Below are positions 55,184-64,000 of a stretch of DNA of 64,000 bases, one piece after another. The stretch lies in NCBI GenBank assembly GCA_900095095.1, contig FMBT01000393.1, forward strand, positions 1 to 64,000, written 5' to 3'. The translations under genes were made by a program, and so were the position numbers. Position 1 is the stretch's first letter. Each line of letters opens with the position of its first letter. Below the pieces are notes generated by a model that saw only the letters and a list, made by a program, of their open reading frames with translations, did not search any database and was not told the DNA's origin. Source of the DNA: Fragilariopsis cylindrus CCMP1102. Taxonomy: Eukaryota; Bacillariophyta; Bacillariophyceae; Bacillariales; Bacillariaceae.

Positions 55184-55397
55184 GGATTTGAATTGAATTA
55201 AAAGAAGGAAACCGATCAAAATGGATATATAAAGTTTATACTAAAAATGAAAAACGAATCGAACAACGTCATCATATCGATGATGAGTCTGCTGAGTACA
55301 TGCTGAATGTATGGGGGCATGCCAATAGACGTCACTAATATTATAAGAATGATAATGATCATAAAACGGCGATGTTTTTAGTTTAATCTAATGTAAT
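55023..55397. other. Intergenic with TA tract
   Basis: Convergent 3' region. A (TA)n tract lies at 55147-55174 followed by ACACAC. Nothing else recognised. Confidence 0.6.
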
Positions 55398-56936
55398 TCA
55401 CCGTCTACTCTTTTTCTTGTTGCTCTTCGATGACTTGCCACCGCTACCACCACCACCACCAACATCGCCACTCCCGTACAATGCAGCTTGAAGAGAATTA
55501 TAGGCCTTCGGATTTTTCCCATTTTTCAACCGTCTACCTGCACCCTCTTTACGATTTTCGGTAACAGCATCTCTTCGTCGTTTTCCACTAGCGTGTCGTC
55601 TACTACTACCACCATCGTCATCCTCATCATCATCATTTGACTTGTTTTTGTTGTTTTGTACTCCGCTCATGTATTCCTTTAAGGCTTCCTCCTCCCCGTA
55701 CTGTTCATCATCACTATTATTGCCCGATCGTCCAAATGCTTGAGTTTCACGAACAAGATTACCAAGATTTGCAATTGATGCAAGATTGGTACCACCCTCC
55801 ATCATTCGTTCCACTCGTTTCTTTTCCTTCTTGTCTTTCCGTGACGTAGTAAATCGGGTCATGGTCGACTCTTCAAATTGCAGAATATCTGCCTCTCTTT
55901 GTGCTACTGCTTTGGCGGCTGTTCGTTGCTTCCCATAGAATTCAGAATTTCCACCACCGAAGACATCTTCCGTATCGGGTTGATCGCCGTATTGTTGACG
56001 TAATGTTTGAGCCAATTCCGTGGACCGTAATTTCCGTCTTTGACGTGTATCTTTTTCTTTTTGTTTATCCGCAACATCGTGAGTATATGGAACGGCTGTC
56101 ATTCGTGGTGCAATATACTTCTTACTCTTTCCTTCTTCATCATCTGAATCATCATCATCGTCATCGTCTCCTTTCTTTTTCTTTTTGGACTTCGCTTGTT
56201 TCGAAAAGGACATAGTGGCTCGCGCTGCTGCTAAATCATCATCTTCGCTTTCTTCATCACTATCATTATCATCATCATCGTCGTCATTACTATCTTCATC
56301 ATCGTCGTCGTCGTCATTACTATCATCGTCGTCCAGCATCGATTTTGGATCAGGACGATACTTCAATGGATCGTCTTCTTTGACTCCAAATTGTTGCTGT
56401 CTATTGTTGTTGTCGTCATCATCGTCGTCATCTTTTGTGTTATCACCTCCAGTTGCATACGATGACGAATTCGTTAATGATGATAGTAACTTTTCAATTT
56501 GATATCGTAATTTTTTATCTAACCCACGCGACTTATCCAACACGGTTCTCATCTCAATCAATCTTCGATGTTGTTGTTCTTTTTGTTGCTGCTGCATCGT
56601 TGATTCTTCTTCTTCTTCTTCAACTTCTTTGCTTTCTTCGTCGTCGTCGGGAAGAATAGGATCGACTGTATCACGTAAATGAACTGTTAGATCAATCAAA
56701 TACGAAAGAAGAAGTGTATTCTTGACGTGTAAAAAATCAAGACCTAACGCAGATAGTTTTGATTCTTCTGTTGTTTCATCATGTTTGTTCTTGGTTCCAA
56801 CATCAGCAGCAGCAGTACTGCAAAAAGAATCGACGGTAGGCAACAATGAAGCTTCGACTTTTTTCAGTGTTTCTTGAAGAGCATCAATAGTTGTATTTGC
56901 GGAAGCCACAGGGGCACTACTATTCTTAGCATTCAT
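55398..56936 (-). CDS. LCP5: SSU processome factor LCP5/neuroguidin (Sas10/C1D family)
   Basis: Single exon, 512 residues. Nucleolar protein of the U3 snoRNP, needed for 18S rRNA maturation. The Sas10/Utp3/C1D helical domain is at about residues 60-160: LGLDFLHVKNTLLLSYLIDL, RTVLDKSRGLDKKLRYQIEK. The lineage-specific YRPDP and KYIAPRMTAVPY motifs, ELAQTLRQQYGDQPDTEDVF, and the basic GlyLys-rich tail with KAYNSLQAALYG also fit. The middle is a 60-residue Asp/Glu/Ser run. All reading is in one frame, unlike nearby genes. Confidence 0.9.
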   Translation of the reverse strand: MNAKNSSAPVASANTTIDALQETLKKVEASLLPTVDSFCSTAAADVGTKNKHDETTEESKLSALGLDFLHVKNTLLLSYLIDLTVHLRDTVDPILPDDDEESKEVEEEEEESTMQQQQKEQQHRRLIEMRTVLDKSRGLDKKLRYQIEKLLSSLTNSSSYATGGDNTKDDDDDDDNNNRQQQFGVKEDDPLKYRPDPKSMLDDDDSNDDDDDDEDSNDDDDDDNDSDEESEDDDLAAARATMSFSKQAKSKKKKKGDDDDDDDSDDEEGKSKKYIAPRMTAVPYTHDVADKQKEKDTRQRRKLRSTELAQTLRQQYGDQPDTEDVFGGGNSEFYGKQRTAAKAVAQREADILQFEESTMTRFTTSRKDKKEKKRVERMMEGGTNLASIANLGNLVRETQAFGRSGNNSDDEQYGEEEALKEYMSGVQNNKNKSNDDDEDDDGGSSRRHASGKRRRDAVTENRKEGAGRRLKNGKNPKAYNSLQAALYGSGDVGGGGGSGGKSSKSNKKKSRR

Positions 56937-57375
56937 GATTTTCGTATCGCCTTTTTTACCTATGTTTTTGGTTGTCCAGTGTCAATAAACTTGTCAATAC
57001 GGTTAATGCCATTGAGAGCAATACTTTTTACTAAGAACACATTAAATTGTATTTTTGCAATTTGTTATTTGTTATTTTACAAGGCGAAGAAAAAATATTG
57101 GTTGGCAGTAAATTGTGAAGCATTTCAGTCGTGCTTTCGGACCGACCGTCGCCCGTAGATCTCGCGGCCAACAATCTCCCCATCACACCAAATAATTATC
57201 ACGTAGTAAAATTAAAAAATTGCCAACGACGCATTCGAAAGGCGATTGCATTCCCAAAATGCAAACATCATAGTAGCAAGCAAGACCCATACTAACGTAA
57301 CCCTATCATCACCACATCAGACTTGCGTTACAGCAGCGGCATTGATACTACTAATATATAAACCAAAATAATATC
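56937..57375. other. Divergent promoter region of LCP5 and RPA12
   Basis: About 440 bases; both genes are ribosome-related and may share control elements, which is inference. No motif could be assigned. Confidence 0.5.
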
Positions 57376-57735
57376 ATGCCTTGGCCGTTTTGTCCCTCGT
57401 GTCGTTCGACGTTGAAGGTGGATAGTTCCGGATCGATTACTTGTAATGTATGTCCGTATGCCTCTAATCTGGATGAATTAAGTCCAGCTGAAATACCATC
57501 CTCGGTGACCTATTCTGCCTTACGAGCCACACCACTGTGGGCAAAAACTGATATAGAACAACAATCATTACGACAAAATACAGAACCAACCAGAGCAACC
57601 ATTGAAGAACCGTGTATAAAATGTGGTACACCCGAAGTTGGTTATTATACTGTTCAATTACGTAGTGTCGATGAAGGACAAACAGTATTTTATGAATGTC
57701 CAGGTTGTAAACATACATGGTCCATTAATAATTAA
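57376..57735 (+). CDS. RPA12: RNA polymerase I subunit RPA12 (A12.2)
   Basis: Single exon, 119 residues, the normal size. The N-terminal zinc ribbon is CPSC...CNVC at residues 7-26. The C-terminal TFIIS-like ribbon has CIKCG and YECPGCKHTWSINN. The catalytic acidic loop QLRSVDEGQTVFY (DE pair) is intact, as in the subunit that promotes RNA cleavage by Pol I. The C-terminus matches the Pol I (not Pol II RPB9) form. It works in the nucleolus in rRNA transcription. Confidence 0.95.
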   Translation: MPWPFCPSCRSTLKVDSSGSITCNVCPYASNLDELSPAEIPSSVTYSALRATPLWAKTDIEQQSLRQNTEPTRATIEEPCIKCGTPEVGYYTVQLRSVDEGQTVFYECPGCKHTWSINN

Positions 57736-58567
57736 AATACACAAAATTAATTCCCAGGGTGGAAATTCTAATCTTTCATAGAATTTCTATCATCGTCGAA
57801 AGTTCAGTTGATTTTTGATGTTACAGCACGTATGGATACAGTTCGATGGGTTTTATTGGTACTATTTAAGATCTTAGAACCGAGTGGAGTAGTAGTGGGT
57901 GGTAGAGTAAAAAGAAATTGATAGGAAAAAATAGACAATCGAATCTAACGATAGTATAAAGGTATGTACATTTGGAAAGACATTAACAATTTACTTTGCC
58001 AATTTTGATGATGATGAAAAGACTTGCACAGGAATGTCGAGTAGCTAGATATTAAATCAATTTTTGTTTATTGATTTATATAGCTATATATGAAACAATT
58101 AACTCTAATCTTCTCTCTGAAAAATGATATGACATTAATCGTGCGTTGCATTTAACTCTTTTTAATGACAATTACCTTGTTTATCTTAACTTACTCACTC
58201 GATCGTGTTTTTTTCTTCTGTCTTTGTTACAACCTTTTTCAAGTCCAGACTGTTTTACCCCAAGAACACAATATTTATATCATGCTAAAGAATACTTCGG
58301 CCGTTTACTGTATAACAAATAAATCATACCTTTTGGGGCTAGAATATATGGATCCTTCAGTCCAATAAAAGAAAAATTAATGATAATAAAATAAATGGAA
58401 TTTTTCAGAACTTGACGAAAGAAAATAATGCGATGACGAAAGACAGGCTCAACAACTAACTAATTGTTTATAATATCAAACTATCAAGTTTAAAGATCCA
58501 GTCTGTAGTAAAGCATATATACATATAGCTTAATTAAAACATATACTATACAATTTCTATTATATCT
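57736..58567. other. Intergenic, nothing recognised
   Basis: AT-rich 3' flanks of RPA12 and the kinase gene. The 67-codon ORF at 58165 has no support. Confidence 0.55.
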
Positions 58568-60395
58568 CTAGAATCGTTGCGCTAACGAGTGTATCGCATC
58601 CACTGCGATCCACATTTTAGAAGCACAATTTGCTTCTATAAGTTTTTCCATAAATACTATTGCATCTTCATCGTTCAAATCCAACTGTAATCTATCACGA
58701 ACGCCTCGAATCGCAGCTTCGATGCTTTGCGTATTTTCTAAATCTGGCAAGCCACAACCCTCTAACAACCGGATCAAGGACAGCAAGTGTCGTACATTCT
58801 CGGGTCGTCGTAGTGTCAAAAATGCAGCACACGCCAGGGAAAGAAACTGGCAAAAGTTATCGCTTTTCCATCCCCCCATACCATTGATCATATCCTGAGT
58901 AATTCTCATGGGAAGGTACTTCTTAGGGTCCTTACCAAGTATAAAAGAGTAGTCGCAGTGAAAAAAATGTCCCGATTGATGAAGTAAAAGATTGTCGAGG
59001 TGACGATCGCCGACTCCCAGTACATATGTACACACACTGTACCCAGCACAAGATTTGACAAACGTATCCATAACGTCCCTCTGGATTTTGTAGGGTCCTT
59101 TAGAATCGTACGCAAGAGAACGGAGGAAGTCTTGGATAGGATTCTTGTTATTGGGTATAACATAAGTGCTGCCTCTAGAAAAGAGTTCACTCTCAACACG
59201 AATTCGACTGAGTGATTCATAATTGGTCATCCCTGCCTTGGTTCTTGTCGATACTGTGGCGTTATCGTCGTCTTCGTCTTCGTCGTTGATATTATCTTTA
59301 CCGGTTATCGCGGAGTCGTTGCTCGTTCCTTTCTTGTTTTTGTCGTTTTGTTTCGCAAAAATAGACCCAGCAAACGGTTGACAGATCTCCGACATCGGTA
59401 CACTCCCTTGTACCCATTCAATGAAGCCTCTTTGCCTACTAACAGGAATGGAACGAAATGTGAGCATCTTCATGTCTAGACCGCAGGAACGTAGGATTCT
59501 GTCGCAAGACTTGATAAACTCGATGGCAAACATCTCTTGTCGCACATCGTCGTCATGTTTATATAGGAGACTTCGTTTGACGAAACTCTTTGTTTTCAAT
59601 ATTTCCGTAGTTATACGAAGCTCAATTTCTATACATTCTGTGGTATCGAGAGAAGAAATTTCGGATAAATCTCCATGTTCATCAAAATCCTTGAACGCAT
59701 CGGACGCAACCACTCGAGATTTACATTTGACCCGTCCAGTGTTAGCCTTTGTCGTTATCTTTGACGATAACGCGATTCTCGCTCGTCGCTCGTTCGTTCC
59801 CAATAAGGAGTTAAATCTATCCAACAATATCCGCATTCTTGTTGACGCGACTCATTCGGTTCAATACTGGTTTCGGTCAGTCGGAGGGATAGTGTTCGCG
59901 GAGGACCCCATGTCGATCGGCTGTCGAATTCCATAACATTGGCCTTTTCCCAAACGTGATGATTGTATTCTCGATGGTCGCCAACGCTTTGGTGAGACTC
60001 GGCAACAGAGCCGGCTACTGATCCGTGTACCGAAAAGCTGCGAGGTAACAGCTGTGTGTTGCTTTTCGCAACTCTTGATCCCTTTAACTCGACAAGCTCA
60101 ACGGTGGTACGGTAAATCTGTTCTTCTCCGAACACCGTGGACGTACTTATTCTATCTAATATTTCTGAATTACTCGCGTCTCTTGTCTTGCCACGACTAT
60201 TGAATCTACCACTGGACGATTTTTTCTTTCACTTCTGCTGCAATCAAATGTTAGCAGTAAAGGAAAATGTGCACTTGGTAGGATATAGCATCCTTTCGTA
60301 TCGATTGACAACAAAGGTTCAGACGATGAATCGATGGGATCCAGGAGTGGCATCGAAGATACTTCTCGGTTGCATCGTTCCAGTCGTTCTCTCAT
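58568..60395 (-). CDS. Vps34-like phosphatidylinositol 3-kinase catalytic part of a larger gene
   Basis: Last 422 codons (59836-58568) are one clean frame; the N-lobe start lies in two further frames up to 60395. Lipid-kinase features, in order: YILPSAHFPLLLTF (60330 region), then an insert, the ATP-lysine segment LLYKHDDDVRQE (canonical FKHGDDLRQD), the catalytic loop YVLGVGDRHLDNLLL, the activation segment FHCDYSFILGKDPK, and a Vps34-like C-terminus (NGMGGWKSDNFCQF to RDRLQL). The product would be PI3P, used in endosome and autophagy traffic. DRHxxN is intact, but DFG has become DYS. One-base additions near 59836 and at 60220-60225 rejoin the frames. The kinase closest to this is class III PI3K. 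Confidence 0.78.
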
Positions 60396-62058
60396 TGGCA
60401 GGTAACTTTCGCTAAGGCGGTTTCCTTGTTAGTAGTCCACGGCTGGAGCGCCCAACGTGCAAACTTTTGCGAGAAAGAATGCAGAAGTGACTTTTCTATA
60501 TCGAAGCAAACCATTTCGAGTTCTTCTAAAAACCCAAGAGTATTAGTGAAGAGGGAGTCCTTCGATATTAACGGAGCAGCATTGTTCAGATCTTTCAATA
60601 TCATCGACGACGACTTCGAACTTGTTGACACGGATGATAGCGAGATAGATCTTTTCGAAGAAGAAAAATCTTCATCGTGGCTCGTTGACGACAACGACGA
60701 CGCTGTTTTATAGTCCGACGACAACGCCATTCTTTAGTTGCACTGGTGATAGAAGTAGCCGTAGCGTTGGACGAGGTCGGTCTCATTTTTTTGGTAGGTC
60801 GCTTCTTTTTTCGAAATATTTTAAACAATCGTCGCGATTGTGGTTTAGTAGACGAAGTAGCTTCTGTTTGGATGGGTACAGAAGAAGCTCTTTGTCCGAT
60901 GGTTCTATCGAATTCGGGTCCCTTAAATTGCATCGATTGGTGTTGAGTTGGTGTCGTTCCCGTAACAGCCTTTGTTGCAGGAAAAATAGCCTACCACTCT
61001 TGTTATCTTCTTCGACTCTCCATCGACAATCTTAGATGAATATTGTCGCTGTCTCTGCTGTCTCAAATTTCGCAAAGACATTTTGATGTCACCATTATCT
61101 AAGCCCCCGCAAGAAATTCCATATGATAAGCCAACGACGACGATGATGTGTTGGTTGGTTTTGGTTAACGAGTTCCAGCAGATACTCCGTTAATTTCAGG
61201 GGCTTGTTTTCGTTAGCTGTCAACCACCCCATCCAAAAGAGCAAAAAACTGGACAAAACATCTGATAGAACAGCGATTTTGTCTATGCTACTATTGTCTT
61301 CTTGTATGTCACGCAATACCTCCAAGACGTCCGTATCTACAGAAGCACACATCCTCGTTTCAAATTCATTGTATACCGCCAAGTGATGTCGGATGATGTA
61401 AATGAAAGCTTGTTGAGAATCCCAACAATCCAAAATGGAATGCGATGGCGTTAAGCCGACGATAACGGCAACGAAGACTGCGGATTGGATTCTAGTTGGT
61501 TATTAGTATTCAACGAAGAATACGAAGAATTCCAAGAACCGGGCATGGCCTATAGAAATGTCCGTGCTCTACTGCTGAAATAGACGAAAAGCTGTTGATG
61601 CTACCGCTTACGTTACCGTTATTATATATCTCACGGTGATAATGGTTATGGTTCCCCCAGATAGACAAGGGTTCTCCTATTGCGACACGATCCGCCAATT
61701 TTGAAAGTGATGACGACGGCGACACTACAATACCACCCGAAGTAGAAGAAGATCTTCGACGCGTGTTACTAGGAGATGGAGCCGTTCCGCTCATGACAAC
61801 GCTACCACGTCGGAAGGAACCAGTCACATCCCCTCCACCCAGAAGGGGGTGGATTCGGACTTGGACACCGTCCATTTCTGCTACAACTCGTGGTCGTGGC
61901 GGTTGTTGTCGTTGTGTTTTCGTGTCACTACTGTTACCACTGTAATCGCTGTTATTCCCGATGTTTCTTTTATCGGTATTACCACTCGCTGTGTCCTCTA
62001 AAGCGTCCTGTTGACGTTCCCAATGACCACTTCGGGCTTCGGACGGTGGAAAACACAA
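60396..62058 (-). CDS. Middle part of the PDZ-kinase gene, frame repeatedly interrupted
   Basis: Three open segments of protein-like sequence continue between the PDZ and kinase parts. They are 62058-61510 (Ser/Thr-rich, FPPSEARSGHWERQQ), 61433-61095 (QQAFIYIIRHHLAVYNEFET, VLSSFLLFWMGWL) and 60730-60396 (TLGFLEELEMVCFDIEKSLL, ARWALQPW). The last two resemble helical accessory regions of lipid kinases. A real intron may lie at about 61617-61478: donor G|GTAACG, a TACTAAT branch-like word, acceptor CCGCAG. The frame changes near 61100-61165, 60735 and 60396 have no obvious splice signals. The exact protein cannot be fixed from this sequence. Confidence 0.5.
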
Positions 62059-62066
62059 TTGAATCC

Positions 62067-62092
62067 TTATTGTATCGTTGTTGCGGCGCTTT

Positions 62093-62146
<54 letters not shown>

Positions 62147-63584
62147 GAGCATGACGAGCAGCCTCTTTCAAGGCGGTCGCGGCAGACGAATGATCAAGAT
62201 TATATATAGTATTTTTGTTATTGTAGTAGTGGTCATCCTCTACATTATTACCGGTATAAATCCCAGCAACGATGGACGACGGTCTCACTCCAGCACGATC
62301 TGCAATCCCACCAGGACGGACTCGTTGTATCAAACAAAATTTCCCACAGGGTCCCCAGTCAATCCCGTATGGCGGGTCACTCAAAAACAACACCTTATGC
62401 AATTTCCCATTCCGAATGAATGTCATCGAAATAGGATCACGGATTTTCATTTTCGTGGTAGTTGTTGCGTGGCCATCATTGTTGTTTATCGTCATGTCCG
62501 TTTTTTGGGCGCTCGTGCTGACATTTGTAGTACTGCTATTGCTATTGACATTTCTATTACTAATGCTGTTACTACAACAATAACCTTCATATTGCCATAT
62601 CCTTTCAAGTGCCGATTTCGATGGTTCTGCCAATAAATTCAATTCACCGTCATTGATTCCCACCAATACAGAATTTTCTTCGAGGCCAGCACACCATGCT
62701 TCTGATCCTGGACGAACATTTCGAACGTACAAACCGAGAGACAATCGAGATAGTGTCATCCCAAGTGATGGCTGTAACTGTTGTTGTTGTTGTTGTTGTT
62801 GAGACGAAATTGGTGATATTAGCGGAGAAGGAATTTCGGACTTCTTTTCATCGTGTTCTACATTATTCCGGATGTTGTCTTCATCATTCGTCGTTGGAAT
62901 AGCTGTCGATTGATTAACATTGTTATTATCTTTGTTTGACGGAGATTTCTGAGGCAATTCAAGATGGGCAGTATAACTGACATAAGATGAAATTCCTGCC
63001 AAACCAACACCTTTCCAACTATTGGTATGATTTGTTTTACTTTTAGTTGTTGTTGTTGTTTGTTGCCGCTTTGGAAAATCATTTCCGAATACCGCCCGGA
63101 TCCATTCGGTACGAACCTCGTCCCGAAAAGCATCTTGTCCGAGTGCTATAATTCTGTTATCTTTCCTTGTCGATGGGGTGTTGCTGTTGCTGTTGTGTTG
63201 GTGAATATCGCCATTACTATTACCATTACCATTATCATTCAGTTGCTCCATCGTATTTGTCGTATTCAGACAATTCAGGCTCGATACCACGTTGCGCAAT
63301 GATGTATTATTTGACAAGTCGTCTAACAATGGCCACGACTGTGCTCGTGGCTCTTGTTGTAATGTTGACTGTGTGTGTGTTTGTCGTCGATGTCGTTGTC
63401 GATAACTATATCGACGTAGTCGATGACGTAGACGTTGCTTTATCGGCCGATATTGATCGTTAGTGCGACCACTTATCTCTTCTTCTTCTTCTTCTTCTTC
63501 TTCTCTATCTCCTTGATGCTTCTCTCCTTCTTGATTATTCCGATCGTATGTCCGATACGCAAAGTAAGCGAGAGCCGGGATCAT
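62067..63584 (-). CDS. PDZ-domain N-terminal part of the same gene
   Basis: 505-codon ORF from a Met at 63584. After a basic, Glu-rich start it contains one clear PDZ-like unit (LGMTLSRLSLGLYVRNVRPG, GSEAWCAGLEENSVLVGIND). A second follows (CGKFCLIQRVRPGGIADRAG, VRPSSIVAGIYTG). The PDZ folds would bind short C-terminal peptides or lipids and could place the kinase at membranes. The frame ends in an Asn/Ser run at 62067; adding one A to the run at 62090-62093 (coding strand) continues it into the next segment (KKRRNNDTIRIQLCFPPSE). It could also be an independent gene. Confidence 0.65.
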
Positions 63585-64000
63585 GAAGAGGAACGACTCG
63601 ACTCACTCACTCACTCACTCACAAAAACAAACAAACAAACAAATTCTAACTCTATTGAAGCAGGGAGAATAGAATGGGCTCGTCCATCTGCTGCAATGGG
63701 GAGAGTGACGCTTGAAATGGTGGGTTTTTTTTACTTGGTGTATAATAATACAATGTATAGATAATATATGATGTCCGTTGCGATCGGATGAATAGAGATT
63801 ACAATGTTGTTGTGGTGAATTGAGTTTCATGTAATCGTGGTGGTAAAATTTAAAATTAATTATTTGTAACTAACCGTGAGCTAAAAACATACATTTACTA
63901 GTACCTTAAATAAATAATAGGGATATAATAGCATCAACAATGATGCATGGACATGGTGTTATGTATAATCATAGTCATATCCTTACTAACAGATCATAAT
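63585..64000. other. Upstream region of the PDZ-kinase gene
   Basis: Contains ACTC and AAAC tetramer runs at 63598-63642. The plus-strand ORF at 63435-63764 is antisense chance. Nothing else is seen up to the window end. Confidence 0.55.

Noticed and set aside
1-64000. tRNA, rRNA or CRISPR features
   Set aside because: Reading the gaps for tRNA B-box-like words, rRNA-like blocks or spaced direct repeats gave nothing that folds or repeats properly; a tRNAscan or Infernal run could still find a short RNA gene.

Overview
The window reads as nuclear DNA of a diatom, or at least a photosynthetic stramenopile with a red-algal-derived complex plastid. Evidence: several proteins start with a signal peptide followed by an F-containing transit-peptide motif (DAF-AP, HAF-AP, NGF-AK); one Cdc48/p97 carries a bipartite leader as expected for the symbiont-derived ERAD-like machinery (SELMA); genes are short, mostly on alternating strands, with few small GT-AG introns (about 50 to 310 nt) and AT-rich gaps. 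Proteins are full of poly-N, poly-D, poly-S, poly-Q and poly-K tracts from trinucleotide repeats. I cannot name the species.

Layout. 0-9.5 kb: 5'-truncated-by-window secreted protein (minus), nuclear Ycf35-like plastid protein, HSF-type factor, then 2.3 kb of gap with small direct duplications, and a plastid lysophosphatidate acyltransferase. 10-18 kb: a small CysRS-tail-like protein, an ATP-grasp ligase, Obg GTPase, a LON-domain protein and a two-helix SLATT-like membrane protein. 18.5-31 kb: a five-exon cytidine-deaminase fusion, a large beta-propeller-like membrane protein, a helix-turn-helix coiled-coil gene with an internal TGA, and a GT31 glycosyltransferase. 31-42 kb: RRP1, a 2.4-kb gene-poor stretch, a Pro/Ser-rich unknown with an N-terminal duplication, an RRM/zinc-knuckle protein, and eIF4E. 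42-57.8 kb: LCAT/PDAT acyltransferase, a thylakoid-lumen-type Lys-rich protein, PIG-M, Cdc48, a broken D-cysteine desulfhydrase, LCP5/neuroguidin, and Pol I subunit RPA12. 58.5-63.6 kb: a large minus-strand PDZ plus Vps34-like lipid-kinase gene whose frame breaks repeatedly.

Themes. Genes with plastid leaders are Ycf35-like, PlsC, probably Obg and LON, the lumenal protein, and Cdc48 (periplastidal). Three genes serve ribosome biogenesis (RRP1, LCP5, RPA12), with the RRM/zinc-knuckle protein a possible fourth. PIG-M and GT31 belong to the ER/Golgi glycosylation route; PlsC and PDAT to glycerolipid synthesis. There is no operon structure.

The most unusual signals are: repeated one-base frame breaks between 48 and 63 kb; the PDZ-kinase fusion with DYS in place of DFG; the tandem-duplicated segment with TGA in one copy and AGA in the other; the deaminase fusion; the SLATT-like protein; and a Lys/Ala/Pro repeat protein apparently sent to the thylakoid lumen. 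All functions come from reading motifs; no database search was run.
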